From Sphagnum compactum (lineage: Eukaryota > Bryophyta > Sphagnopsida > Sphagnales), in NCBI GenBank assembly GCA_965153455.1, contig OZ234494.1, positions 15,314,001 through 15,378,000 on the forward strand: a stretch of DNA of 64,000 nt, read 5' to 3'. Shown in pieces: positions 1 through 13,400 of this stretch. The translations under genes were made by a program, and so were the position numbers. The notes below the pieces were generated by a model. The model did not search any database. It was not told the DNA's origin and saw nothing but the letters and a program-made list of their open reading frames with translations. Numbering within the stretch: position 1 is the first letter of the stretch; each line of letters starts with the position of its first letter.

Positions 1-391
1 TGGAAGCCATTACTTTACGTTCAACTAAAACTAAAAAGGCTACTCCTAATAAAAGGGGTATTATTATTCCAAGTATTTTTGCTACATTACCAATGATATA
101 CAGTCTCATTTTGTTGGCTTTTTTTTTTATCTCGTTCCATGTTAAAAGCTATGAAAGAAAAAGAAATATATATTTCTTTCTGCTAGCTTTAGAAAAACAT
201 GGGTTGTGGACCACAAATGACAAACTTGAACTTTGGAATCATGGGGTGTTAAAGTTTCAATGTGCATCAAGTTTCAACCTACATTCCATTGCTTCAACCC
301 TAATTACTTTGACAAAATTCTAATTGTTGATGATGAAGATGACGAATAATTATTACAAATGTGGGTGTAGTTCAGAAGTCTGCACTCATTA

Positions 392-494
392 AACCAGTAA
401 ATTCATTATTTCCCCACTAGGTCCTATTTATTATAACCAATGAATTCACTGCTTTCCCACTAGGTCTTGTTTATTGTAACCAGTAAATTCATTC
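392..494. repeat. 43-bp imperfect tandem repeat, 2.4 copies
   Basis: AACCAGTAAATTC (392), AACCAATGAATTC (435) and AACCAGTAAATTC (478) begin units 43 bases apart. Each of the first two goes on through CCCACTAGGTC and TTTATT. Confidence 0.8.
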
Positions 495-3400
495 AACATC
501 TAATGAAAGCACCCAGCGTATAGGGACAAACGTATAGGGACACATTTTGTTGTAGTATGACAACAATCTTAAAGTCTAATTTCAACTCCTTGGAGTGTTG
601 ATTATTGAAAGCTTATGATATGCATTCATGATTCAATTAAGTAAGAATTAGGATTCATGAAATGCACAATACATGACATGCATATCTTGTTTGTTGACAA
701 TGAAGATAATAAAAGTATTGAACTCCAAGTTTGATCCTTGGAATGTTGATTTTCAAAGCTTTGATGTTGTTATGAACAATGTGAATTGTAGATTCCATGA
801 ACACATAATTACTAAGTAGACTCCCACCTCCTTCATTAGGTTTAAAGCCTTAATGAATTACAACTATAAATAAAGATGTTTTGGTGAATCTAGTGGCCAT
901 GATTATGCCAAAACATAGCAACCTAACATGCCTTTACATTGAAATTATGTGAATTACATTTTCATGCACATGAATTTTCAATGACCTCACTTCTATTTAT
1001 TTTCTTAGCTGTTTAACAATGTGACCCTTTAGAATTCTCACTTTTAGTGACATTCATCAATGTTTGGGTGAAATAGCTAGCAACAATACCTTTTTCAAAT
1101 TCCCGTTTTGGTGAAAACAACATTTTGTAAAAAAAAAGTCCTTTGGTGTTAGACTTCTTTAGGGGTTGTTTTTTGGTGAAATTTTGCCCCCAAAAAAGAT
1201 TGTGTATCACTGTTGAGTGGGTACCCATTTTGATGGATAAGAACTAGTGGTTCAAATTTAAATAACTTGGACCAAACCGTACCGACCAATTTGAAATTGC
1301 CTTGCTTCAAGAATTGTAGCAAAGCACATAGGGCAGAACTAGGTTGAGACTTAAGTCATGGTTCCATTTTCACATTTGAAAAATCTGGAACCCAACAATT
1401 CGAACTGCAAATTGGGTTTTGACGTAAAACTGAATCATTTTTTTTTTTGAATTTCAAATTCTATTTTTCTTTTAGGTATACGGTGTGTTGTAAGCACCCA
1501 CCTTCTTTCCCATTTCCTATCACTCCCCCCCCCCATTTTCTCTTTGTAAGTTTGCATATTGCTTTGAAGGCATGTCCTTATTTTTTCACTTTGCATTTAT
1601 TTTCTCTTTCATGTTTAACCTTCCCTTTCCTTTAAATTCCTTGGATGTTTTTTGCTTTTTGTTTTCCCCAATTGATGCTCAAGTGACTCCTCTCCTTTGA
1701 GCTTCAAAAGAATTAAACCTAACCAAGGACTAACTATAATCTATTTGAATTCTAGTTAGAACTATTAACTATGATTGAGTTAACAATGAACCATCCAAAC
1801 TTAAAAATTATAAAAACTAGAGGGCAAATGGCCAACATTTGAAAACGCAAACCTAACCTGGATCCAATTTCTGCTTTAAAACAAGAAACCCACCTAAAAC
1901 CAGAACCTTGTCCATGTTTACTTACAGATTTGAAACCAGAGGTTTTGCTGAAAATGTCAGAACTGCTGAACATTGTTCCATATGAGAGTCAGATTTAATA
2001 GAGTTTATTTCACAATTTTCAGAGCTAAGGTGTGGAAGATATTGATTTTTGAGTGAATTTTGTGGCTGGAAACTCAAACAAATTGCAAAAATTGGGTTTG
2101 GAAGGAATGGTCAGTTGAGCCCTCAATGTGTTCACGCTTGGGCCAACAGCACAGGCTCTACTTCCTTTGTGATGGGATGCGACTTGGCACCCTAAACTTG
2201 ATTCAAGAGCATAAGTGGTGAATTAGAGTTGTAGGCTCCTGTTGTGGTGGTTGTAGCTCCCCAGTGAAAGGCAAAATTATGCACAGGTTCGTCAAAACAT
2301 AAAAAAGAAAAAAGGTTGATACTAAGGTTCCATAGTGGCATGCACCCAAGATGGTATTTACATGTTTGATTGGTTTGGTGCTTGTTGATTTGATAATCCA
2401 AAAACAATGATTGTATGATGTGACATGGAAAAAAATGCACTTGAGATGGTGTGTTCTCATTCCTAAACAATATGAACATGAATTTTGGTGCATTCTTGTT
2501 GATGGTGTTGTGGGGGCATATTAGCTAGACCTATGAATGCACCCAACCATTTGCAGGAATTGGGTTTAATTTATCCTTTGCTGTGTGTATGGTGGATGTG
2601 ATCTATACATCAACTTACTCCCAATTGGCCAAACGTGTATGGTTCAGTATGAGTTGGATCACAGAGTGTGTACTGGGGTTTGTCAATAATTTGGAGTTAT
2701 TGTTTTAACTTCGATAGTTTTCAAAGTTGCTACTAGTGTTGGTTTAGTCTGTAAGGGATGACCTTGTGGGTCTATGTACTAGTATCAAGGAATGTGGTGG
2801 GCTGATCTGACCTGAATAATAGCAGCTTAATACCCATGTTGCTGCCAATTTCATTAAGATAATGCCACTTTATTATAAGTTTTGCCTAGTATGATATGAG
2901 GAGTATTCCTTCCCTTTTCTTTTTGGTATGAGCCTAATGGTTTTGGTCGAAAACTATTGATTGCAACATGCAAGTAATGCCAAATTCTTAATGAAGTAAC
3001 CTTCATATATGCATACTGGGTGAAATGTTGTTAATCAGAATTCTCTGTGAACAGGTACTTTAATCGGTAGTAACTGAACCAGGGGCATTTCAAAATTCAA
3101 ATTTAAAATATAAAGGAAGGATGTTAGAAAATAAGAGATAGTAGATCTTCACTTTTCATACTTACTTTCTAAACTTTGTAATGTACAAACTTTAAATTTT
3201 TAATATAATTTTGTATTTTCACTACAAGTTGGAGTACATGTTAGCATTGAATAGTTTGTGCCTGTTCAAAATTTAAGAAAGGAGATTTGCATCAAGTGGG
3301 AGACTTTTGATGTTAATTTGATTTTGTGTTTCTTTTTCATTCAGAACATGAAAGCATTTTTTTTTTAGTAATATCTTTCTTGAAATTATGTGCAAATTGA

Positions 3401-4693
3401 ATACATGTTAGTTTATGAATTGTAAATAGTTCTAGTTTATTTAGTTTAAATGCATTTTTTTAATGTTATAAGAACCTGTTGCTAAAAAAATCAGAAGTTG
3501 AACAACTTATGGGAATAAAAAAACCCATTAACAAATGGGCACATTAATAATCCATAATTCTCTTTTCAACCAATAAAAAATTGACAGTACTTCTAAACTG
3601 CAATCTACTATTGTTCACCAAAATACTAATACCAAGAAACTCTTAGAAAAGTAAAATAACCAAGTAATAAAAATAAATAAAATTTATGATAATGATCATG
3701 AAAGAGTGGCCATTTCATAAAGTTATTCTGCAGGAAAAAGAAAAAAAAGAAAAAGAGAAAAAGATGGTGGTCCACTTTTCAGTCTTTCTAATTTGATTTA
3801 GGTCAAGAAAAGGTGCCTGATCTAATTGGTAATATATATAAATCTTATGTATATATTCAAAGTCACTTATTTGTAGCATGACTTCTAAATGATTTTGAGA
3901 AAAAGAGGAGATCAGGGGGCAAAGATTTGGTTGAGGGAGAGGGGGTGAATACTTTCTGGAAGGCAATGGTCAGGGGGTCAGATTTTGAGCTTTCCCAAGA
4001 ATCACAAGATTCTTAGGGGCCCCCAAGTGAGTGCTTTAGTTTTTTTTCTTTTGGGCACGTACTCTTGAATGTTGAACAAACTATACAAGGAAGATGTTGA
4101 CTCTCAAATATATATAATAGACTTATGTGTAGATTATGCGAAAAGAACTGGAAGTCCTTTCACCCTAATAAGTTGAGCTGCAAAGGATCCATGAATTTGT
4201 TTAGAGAAATCTTTATGGGCTGGTTGTGGAGCAGATCTAATTTTGATCGTCTTGAACTGTTGATTGAAGAGCCAAAAAAACTAGGGGATTTGAATGCAAT
4301 GCACAAGTATAATGGAGTGAAACAAAAAGACAAATTCTTTGTCTAAGTTTCCTGATTTGTTAAGGTGTTTATGATTAAAGAAAAAGGTAGTTGTAGAGTC
4401 TTGAGTTGAGCCTTGGATATAGTACCCATTTCAGTTTTGGACTAGATGATGCCTGGAATGTAGCAGTTGAACTAAAAATGAGCTTTCATGCTTTTTGACC
4501 AGAAAAAATATTCACTCCAGAACTCTACCAAAAAATACCCTTCAAGTTGTTGCGAAAGGCTAATAGACAAGAAAAAACATTTTGAAAATCATGGGGCTTC
4601 CACAATATGTTTCTGGACTGTTGTGATCATTAGTGAACTGATGGTCAAGATCAGATCGCTAGTGAGACTATTAGGAAGGAATCCAGCATTGTT

Positions 4694-4776
4694 AATTTTT
4701 GACAAAGGGTGTCACATTGTCTTTTGATAGACAATAATTTTTGACAAAGGGTCTCACCTGTCTTTTGATGGACAAT
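4694..4776. repeat. 42-bp imperfect tandem duplication
   Basis: AATTTTTGACAAAGGGT starts at 4694 and again at 4736; both units end GTCTTTTGAT(A/G)GACAAT. Diverged GTCTTTTGA-like pieces continue to about 4830 and reappear at 5840-5920. Confidence 0.8.
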
Positions 4777-6714
4777 ATTTTGTTTACCAGTCTTTGATGG
4801 GTTGGTACAACTTCAACTTGTCTTTTGAAAGGTAAGAATAAAAAGTGACAAGTAATGATAATTCACCAATTTTTAATACTAAAAAGGCAGACTCAACTTG
4901 AAGATTAGTACACAAAATCAAAGCACATGTTGCAAACAAAAACATTACCTTGCAATTCTCAAAATCACAAACAAAACCAATGTCGAAAAAGTATTGGAAA
5001 AAAGGTACAATTTAAGTGAATAGGAAAATATGATAAAAAATCATTATCTCCCTTTTAAAGGAAAGAGTCAATCCAAGGCCTAATTCATCTATCTTGCACA
5101 TTCTTCCATTCTTGAAATGCAGCTGACCAATCAATATCGATTGCAATGATATCACACAATGACAAACAAATCAATACAGCCAAAGTATTCATTATAAGTC
5201 TCATGGGAGGAGGGAGCTTGACAACCTCAATCCTTGACATATAAAAATCCAATTCCATGACTTCTGTTATTCGTCAAGCCATGAACTGCCCTTTTCGTCT
5301 GAGGGTTACCTGTTTTCACTCAATGCCATGTGTGAGTTGCCAAGCCGAAGGCATTTTAGCACTGATCTGGAATATTTCTCTTCTTTGTATTAATAACTCT
5401 GGTGACTACATTAACCCTCACCAACAGGGCGACTCACTGTCCCCACATAGCTTGAGGAGATTGGGGTCCAGTTGGGGTTTGAAACTCCCAACTGCCTGGC
5501 TACACAGCCTTTGCCCACAATAGTGTAGCTAGAGTAGCTGAATGTCCTCGCAGATTTGTATGTTTGAAATTATGTGCCAGGGTGAAGCATCAGCTACACT
5601 GGCCCATTCACCTTCTTCATTGAGAGGCCTCTATGAGACTATTTCTAACACAAGAAGCCTTAAATTTGGACTCAGAGAACCTTATTTAGAGTACTAGTAC
5701 AGGACATGTATTCCATTTGCATGCGACATGAAAACCTTTCTGATTTTTAGTGGTACTAGTGTAGGTGCTGGTTCATCCAAACCACTTACAATATGGGGAA
5801 AAATAACATGAAAGCCATGACTGGTATTATTCTTTTCATATGTCTTTTAACCGGCAATATTTATGCCATTTATCTTTTGACAGGTTTGAGAATATTCAAT
5901 CATGTCTTTTGACAGGATTTCATTGTTTTTTATGCAAATACAAGTGCAAAAATCAACCCTGACATCCAAGTTTGGAAATGTCTGAAACTTGCAATTATAG
6001 GTCTTGAAGAAATTTCCTAGTTTATTTGGAAGGGTACCTTACACACAAATTAGTAATGCCATTTCAAAATTAAGAGACACGTTAAACATACAGAAGGCTC
6101 CTAACAAATATGAGACACCTTACGCCAAGATGAGGCTTCTTGTAAGTGTATAATGTACCTCTTGCTCCTCCTACCTCATGAGTCATGATACAGCCATGAT
6201 AATGTTCACCTCATGCTTTACAATGGTGTCTTCAGATATACTTAAAATAAAATTTCCCTCTTGCTTTACAATGTTCACCCGACTTAAGATAATGTTTGCC
6301 TCTTGCTTTGCAATGGGCAAGTTCTGTTAGTGGGGCATATGAGTGGGGACACTCAGGAGGGAGCTATGGCCTCTCTTATGCCCATTATTTAAGAGGAATG
6401 CTCCTGCCCTGGAGGCTTACCTTATTGTATCGACCACAGTCAAAGAGTTTCAAATTTCAAACCTATATTTGGGGCAAAGTGCAATGTTTGAAACATCCGA
6501 TGACCAAAATTCAGTTTGATTTAGCACCAAATAAAAAATCCACATCACCACATCATAATTAACTACTAAATCTACGATCATACTAATTTCTACAACATTA
6601 TTACTATTTGTGTCCTTAAGTGGTCGATTTGTGGTTTGTACTGTTTACAGCACCATCACAGCTTTGACTACTTATACTTTGGATCACAAGCCTGTACCTA
6701 GTACATTCAACTTT

Positions 6715-6990
6715 GAGCAAGTGGATCCATGTGTTGTTGTCTTCAATTTTGTGACCTTGCTCAAGTGGTCATGCATTAAGTATATTTAGCCAAATTTGGC
6801 AATATTCTAAATGTGAAAGTTGAAAAAATATCAACCTTCCATATTATAGGCAATTGTGACAATTTTTGGAATTTTTTAAATTTAAAATTCGTTTTAAAAC
6901 ACCTTTCAAAAATCAGAATTGTGACAAAATTTGCTTTTTACAAAATATTTGGCGAAAATTCATCACAAAAAAAATCACTGTGTGGCACCA
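6715..6990 (+). repeat. Dispersed AT-rich repeat, copy A (partner at 32.7 kb)
   Basis: Shares with 32685-32960: TTCAATTTTGTGA, TTGCTCAAGTGG, a GCCAAATTTGGC-like block, AATATGAAAG-like and GCAATTGTGACAATTTTTGGA. Both then go into a very T/A-rich segment. The short open frames here are shadows. Confidence 0.5.
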
Positions 6991-7139
6991 TGTTCTAAGG
7001 AACTTTATAAGGTGTCTCATGTGGAACCATGTTCAAAAGACTCCCTAACGTGTGTCTTGTTTTTGAGAGGCATTCTTTATGTGTATAAGCTGTCCTCCAC
7101 ATTAGCCTTTTTTTAAACTAGTGAAATTTAATAATGTGA

Positions 7140-7370
7140 AAAGTTTCAATTGCTAGAAGCTAGGAAAAATTAAAATTGTCAAATATGTATATTTGGTTTT
7201 GAATGTGTAACCAAAAATATATAAGGTTGATTAAAGATTTGTACTTCATATCCGGTTTTAAACTTTGTAGCCTGATTTGGTCAGATCTTCTTAGGGATGA
7301 TGATAATTTGTCTTACATCTTCCTACTAATGACCGTCATTTGGACTTTATAAAAAATTCCTAAGAAAAAC
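7140..7370 (+). repeat. Dispersed repeat, diverged relative of the 47.5-kb copy
   Basis: Shares an ordered set of blocks with 47530-47710: a GATTAAAG..TTTGTA block, TAGCC(T/A)GATTTGG, ATCTTC then GAATGAT-like, and AAATTCCTAA at the end. The core resembles the palindromic core of the SINE-sized family, so both may be old members of one superfamily. Confidence 0.45.
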
Positions 7371-7504
7371 AATGCCCCAAATCAGTGTTTGTATTTGGCA
7401 ATTTTTCATCACATGGCTACCAAAAAAGAAATCTAGTTAGATTCAGACAAGTGGATTTTTTTTGATAAAAACTGCACAGAAGTTATGCGAATTTTTGGGT
7501 ATTG

Positions 7505-7645
7505 CCATATTTAGACAATGGGTTCCAGATCTCAAAGTATAGCAGGATTCCTATATTTTTCCACTCTCCTCTCCACTTGTAGTCAAATTTGGCTAATTCC
7601 TATTGTGATGATCACCAATGTGATTACAGAAGAAACCATCCTCCT
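7505..7645 (+). repeat. Dispersed SINE-sized repeat family, copy 1
   Basis: Contains TTAGACAATGGGTTCCAG, then AGCAGGATTCCTA, then AGTCAAATTTGGCTAATTCC and GATGATCACCA. The same order of blocks recurs at 51145-51290 (plus) and 45660-45815 (minus). The core TAGCCAAATTTGGCTA is palindromic. No coding frame. Confidence 0.6.
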
Positions 7646-7840
7646 AGTACCAACTAAATTAAGAAATTTCGTTTTGGGGAGTGAGTTTTAGAAGTCCAGG
7701 TGGGGCCGCTTCCGAAGACAAAGAATATAGTGATTCATAACCAGGTTCGACCCATTCCTCCTGCAATTAAATGCACTTATTACACTGGAAATTGACACTG
7801 GGGGATGGCAGGGAGGGGAGGGGGACTTTATTGGACTGGC

Positions 7841-10475
7841 TATTAGTGGAAAAATAGGTCTCCTGCATTATATTCCTGCAACCGAAATCTGGACGAGTTC
7901 CCGCAGCGGGCGGCGTCGTTCTGCTGCTGCAGCTGCTGTTCAAAGCTAGAACTATTAGACTAGGGTTTGACGCACTGGAGGTGAGGGAAAGTTACTGTTA
8001 ATTGGATATGGAGCTTCAATAATCATCTCTAGTTCTGTCAGGAAGCTGGACGCGGCTGGCCATCGTGGAAATATAAATGATCATGGGCTGCAACATGAAC
8101 CAACGACAGCTTTCCATTAGGTGGCTGTTGTGATAGGTTCTGTCATAACAGCCTTTTTTGATTAATGTGTTAGTGATGTCCTGATTGTTATGTTCTTTCC
8201 TGACTTGTGTTCTCTTGCTTTTACTTGCCTTGTACTTCTTGTGGATGAGTTCTCATCCCTGTATTTCTTTTATATACAGCGTTTTTCTTCTTTTGATTAC
8301 ATTTTTTGACTTAACAAATCTCATAGTCGCTCACAGCTCTCATAACCCCAACTGCAAGAGCTGTTAGTCAAGGTGTAACTCATCTTTAAGGTGACATTTT
8401 TCACATTTAAAAAATTAGAACCTATGTCTATCTAGAAAGTAGTTAAAACTAGCTAGCTTGTCAAGCTATTAGCATTTATTAGTGTGGTAAGTCATTAGCC
8501 CTTTGCAACTGTTCCAACAGCGCCCATGTCAGTGGCTTTCCATTAGCTTGCTGTGATCACAGCTGCTGTGTGTAGCTATGATCAGGGCAGCCCATTGGAA
8601 AGAGACCCTAATTAACGACAATAGATAGCTAGATGAACTGTAGTAACCTTCGACCTGCACATTTATTTCAACCAGTCGTGTACCAATTAGTTCATTAAAA
8701 TTCATGCGCTAATTATACGTTGGTATACTTTAAACTAGATCTTGAAACAGATTATATATAATTACCCTAAGCTCCTCAGAGAGAAATGAAGAAACTGTTA
8801 AGCTTTTCGATCTGATGTTGAATATAGTCGTTTACTATAACAGTGCCGACGACGGTTTTCATCCATGCTCATGCGCCTTATTGCAAGTGACAGATTAACT
8901 GTAGCCAATTATATACATGACTTTTAGCCAGGCCCCTGCGGCTCCACCATGTTGTGTAAGACGTAGGGCGAGCTAGGTGAGCGTCACACGACATGATGGG
9001 CAATGCAAAGAGCATTCCATGACATAATTAAGGTCTGGGGTGGCAAATTCAACAATTTTTTATTTCCATTTTCAACAAAAAATTTGGTGACTAGTGACAG
9101 TGTATGATTATCACCTGAAGATTATGCCATGTAATATGGTCAAGAACATGTGATGTTGCCATAATCTGCCACTGTCCCACCTTGATCAGTAGGACATTGA
9201 CATTCTAGGATCATTGTCAGATGCGCATCTAGAAGGTCAACAATTAGCATCTATATAATGACACAACTTTTCACTTATCTATTCTAGATCCTGTGCAGCA
9301 GCCAATCAGCTAAACTGTAGGTACTAATTCGTTATTCATGAGCGTTGCAGCTGCAGCTTCGGTTCATAGGCTTGCAGGGAACTAAGTTGCAATTACGTTT
9401 TGTTCATATTAAAAATCAGAATCGGTGTGTTTTGCTTGTTTGGATTTGCACTTTGTTGCTAGGACTTCAAGCGTTTTCCCCTGCGTCGACTTTCTTACCG
9501 TGAAGAAAACCTCCTTTTCCCAGGGCTAACGAGATGACGGAGGCACAAAAATAGAGTAGAGTGGAGATTTGCATTTCCCCTCCAACTAGCAAAGGGGATT
9601 CCTTCATGTATCCTCAGCTTTCCACAAAGGGGAACCTCAAAAAGTTTCTTGTGCTGAATGTCTACATTACGTTCCCATCAACGCTCCTGAACATAACGTA
9701 ATTTGAGAAGAAGAGCTGATGCCCTGGTGCGAATTTAGCTTCTCCATCGAGTATGCTCTCCTTGAATCGAGAAAAGTAGCAAGACAAGCTGATAGTACTC
9801 GCTAGCTATTGCTCTACGTTCAAAGCAAGCTTGTAACTAGCCAAGAAGTTGATAGCATACAAGGGAGGAGTATTTTCCTCAGGGCCAGCATAATTTGTGA
9901 TCAAACTCTGATCCGTACTTGCAGATCAACAAATATGATCGAGACTTCCACAGCTCTACACCTGATTCTGCAACTGTTTCGACTCAGCAAACAATTTGTC
10001 GACTAGCGGCTGTACAAAAGCTCGTGTTCTTTCTAAAACTTTTTCTTTAACGGTTTCTCAACTGCGGAGACCAAAACTTGAATATACACGTCGAGCAACT
10101 GCGCACATAGCTGCCGATTAATAAAAGTACATGATGCAGTGATCTCCCTTAAATCTACAAATTCTGCGCTAGTAAATGATCAGTTGCTCAAGCTGCGTTA
10201 GCTAAACTATCTTCAGCGTCGCGATGTTGAGACGCATCTCTAGCTGCTGCTGCTCCTAAATCTCCTGCAGCCAGCACGAAAATCTGATCCTGCCGAGCTA
10301 TCCAATCGACAATCAAACATTCAATCAACCGCAGTTCAGGGTCGACCATGGACAAGGCTACAGTTTTGTGTCTTGCCTATGGGGACTCATTATGGCAGCT
10401 AAGTGCACCATCTATGTTAGCAAGCACGAATCTAAACAAATGAGTCTGTACTGGACCTCATTCTGTCCACCTCTG
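7841..10475. other. Intergenic, less AT-rich; 3' flank of the IDD gene
   Basis: From about 7.86 kb the sequence becomes visibly more G/C-containing, with mixed-sequence text unlike the AT-rich repeats to its left. The IDD stop is at 10478-10476, so the part near 9.8-10.47 kb may be its 3' untranslated region. A short hairpin (8123-8153) precedes a T run. No gene supported. Confidence 0.5.
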
Positions 10476-13400
10476 CTAGCTTCCCTGAGATTGAGAATAG
10501 TCAGTGCTGGTTCTAGGATTCTTGGAAGTACTGGGAGCTTGTACAGTCATGCTAGTTGCAAAAGTTGTAATAGTAGGCACACTGGCTTCTAAAAACTCAC
10601 AACTAGACCTACCTTCTCCTGCATCGCTTGCTCCGCTACCTACTGACCAGCTCCTGCATGTTGATGGCTCTCCTATCATGTGGGATAAGAGCCTAGTAGG
10701 GTTAGGCTCATTATAACTGCTGTAACTGGGACTCGGCTCCGAAGTATTTTCTCGAGTGGTAAGATAGTTTACAAGACCTGTTCTAGTGCTGACTTCGTTC
10801 GGAGCATTAATTTGCGAAAGGCGGATCTTGTTATCCGCTGTCGACTCGGGCCACGAGGCAACGCGAGATGGCATCATCGTCGGCGTTCGGTTTGTGGACT
10901 GGTGTAAACCTAAAGCCAAGTCCCTGCCCACGGGTACTGATTTGCACACTTCACAGATGTAATTACTTGACATCTGTAAGTTGTGATCACGGGAGCTCAC
11001 CCTCATCGCGGCGTCATGCAAGGGACTATGTAATGATTCGCGGGATTGCTGATCCTTGAGAAGTCGCGATTTCTCGATCTCAGCTTGAGCATGTTCACGT
11101 ATTCTTTTAGCATCTGCAAGCTCGGCCTCTGCGATATCCATCTGCCGTTTGGCCATGTCCCGGGCGTGGTCTGCTAATGCTTTCTCCGCCGAGGCTTGCT
11201 GAAGCTGCGCTCTGGCTTCTCGCTTTAGAAGCTCTGCTCTTGCTATCTCGTTTTGTGCTTCAGTGCTCTCCAGGCGAGCCTGCTCCTTGGTGCGCCTCGC
11301 TGCTGCTAGGTCTGACCACGCCGTGTTCATTTCTGTCCTCGCCTGTAGTTGCCCACCAATTATAGCGATTATGTCAACAGTGAATAACTGGACTATAATG
11401 AGGGTAAACCGTACACATACGCAAGCCTAATCAAATCTAGAGGATCTGTTTCAACTTAAACCCATTGAAATTTCTGCAGCGCTTCAACAGGATCTAGTAT
11501 TATTGGCGACGTCAAGGGTTTCCGCAGACAATGAAGGTGAGTCTGGGTCGAGGAGACTTAGAATGCCAAGAATGAGAAAAAGTAGAAGCGGAATCGATCT
11601 CATCAAGGGCCCGGTATGCAGCCGAAATCGGCAAATGCAGCTATATGCTTCTATGGCATTGATAGTCTGATTAAACTCTGTCATTCATTCATTCGGTTTC
11701 CAAGGGTAAAGCCTTCTGCAGTGGCGGTGGAAAGTACATCTGTGAAATCCAGAGATATATTTCGTATGTCTAATTGAGTACTTAAGACTTGCCTCAGTCA
11801 GAATCGCAAGGGGCGGACAGGTTATAAGCGTTAGAGATAAATGCTTACTTGTTCTCTTGCCTTGTTTGCTTCAGCAAAAGCTGTTGCAGTTAATTCCTTT
11901 TGAACGGAAGCCTCTTCAAGAGTGCGCGCTACAATAAGAAACTCAGAAGGGGAGACATCCTGCGGCAGATTGTCACGTGAATGCTTGTGTACGGGATCAC
12001 CGGCTGCATTATTGTGAGGTTCTTGTGTTGAACCCTGCGCCGCTTGCAGAGCCGACTGCTGAACTATACTTCTCCTCTGATCCGAAATGAAATTCTCGCG
12101 CACAGTTTCTGTCGTGAATACAAGAACCAGTTCAAGTTTTCGCACAAGGCGACCTAAGTTCGATCAGATAAAATCGCACATCTATAACTGCTGCAAGCCG
12201 ATTTAGAGATATCTAGATAAGGACTCTGGCAAAGTTTATCTCGATCGATCTGAACTGGTTCTCATTTGATGACCGCGGTAAACCGCTTCGACAGAACTGA
12301 AGGAATGTCCTGGGAATATATCTCCAATCCACCGGCCAGCTACTATGTACCAAGCAAGAGCAGTTTCGATTATCTTGTTAGGTACATGCTCAGCTGAGGG
12401 CCTTGAGCGCGGACATGTTTCGATTAACTTTCATTCGGATCAAAGGGAAAACAATTCAAGGATGTGGTAATTTGTTTCCACCACAACGATCTGACATACC
12501 GATTCGCACCTTCAGTCCTTGTGGGATTGAACCTCCGCAGGACTTTGGAACTAGTCAGACATGATCCGAGGTTCGGCACCGGTCTAGATTAAGTTGCAAA
12601 ATTACGTACATGAGCAGCCCGCAGATGTATATTGTGTCGATTCAAAAGCGGAAAAGCTGTTTTTCAAGGAAGAGGTTCAACAGAATATAGATCTATGCAC
12701 AGACTTATCTCGTACACGCATTGTGATTATAAAAACGTTTGGATATCGCTAGTACGTACTGACACTCTTGAGCTGCTTCCTTCTGGATGTGAACACACTA
12801 ACAACGAATGTAATGTACCAAGGATATCACGTGATCATGCAGCTGATCGCCGCATTGCTAGAAGTAGGTACCTGATTCATTCCGCTCACGAAGATCGCCC
12901 TGAGATGTCAAACCGCGGCTTCCATATGGAGTATGATAGCTGGGGCTTGCCGACGCGATCTTGATACCAGGACAATCTGAGCTCCTTACTCGTGCTGCAA
13001 GCTCCTGTTGACTGACAGAAATATTATGGCTTGGTCCTTGCGCCCTCGATGTTTCTTCACACCTCCTTGCAAGTCCGAATCTTTCGGTGTTTCGAAAGTC
13101 ATTGATCATGCTAGCTTTTGCGGAGCCTTTTCTATTTTTCCTTTCTCCAGTCATATCGTTATTAACAGCTGCCTGAACTGAAGTAGACATTGGGAATGAC
13201 AGAGGCAAATCTACGCTCGTTGCTGTGTTAGAACCGGTCGTGGTGACTGCTACCTCAACAACAGCTGAACCAGCTCGCAACTGTTTGAAGTTTGATATTG
13301 CAACTGGCTGTCCATGTAGTTTGTCCATTGTGTTTAGATGCGGTTTTGTGTCGATAGTTCCTTCGGGGGTTACGTATTGGACTCGATGCTCGCTTGATAT

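Larger units (their letters stand above)
1..7840. other. AT-rich intergenic sequence without a supported gene
   Basis: Frames are short (under 100 codons), overlap on both strands and resemble no family. The segment holds the 43-bp and 42-bp tandem repeats, the dispersed copies at 6.7, 7.1 and 7.5 kb, and homopolymer runs (C11 near 1525). Around 6190-6320 CTCTTGCTTT(A/G)CAATG occurs three times as a loose repeat. Nothing else recognised. Confidence 0.6.

Noticed and set aside
3-323. Open frame from the left edge beginning EAITLRSTK, recalling the AITLRSGK motif of plant Gypsy polyproteins.
   Set aside because: Only about seven residues resemble the motif, the key Gly is missing, and the rest of the frame is low-complexity hydrophobic sequence. 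No protease or polymerase motif follows.
5440-5520. Segment with TAGCTTGAGGAG and GGTTTGAAACTCC, faintly like tRNA/SINE A and B boxes.
   Set aside because: No cloverleaf can be drawn and the box matches are poor.
8123-8153. Hairpin followed by a T run, looking like a rho-independent terminator.
   Set aside because: The genome is a plant nuclear one, where this structure has no such role; arms are only about 11 bases.
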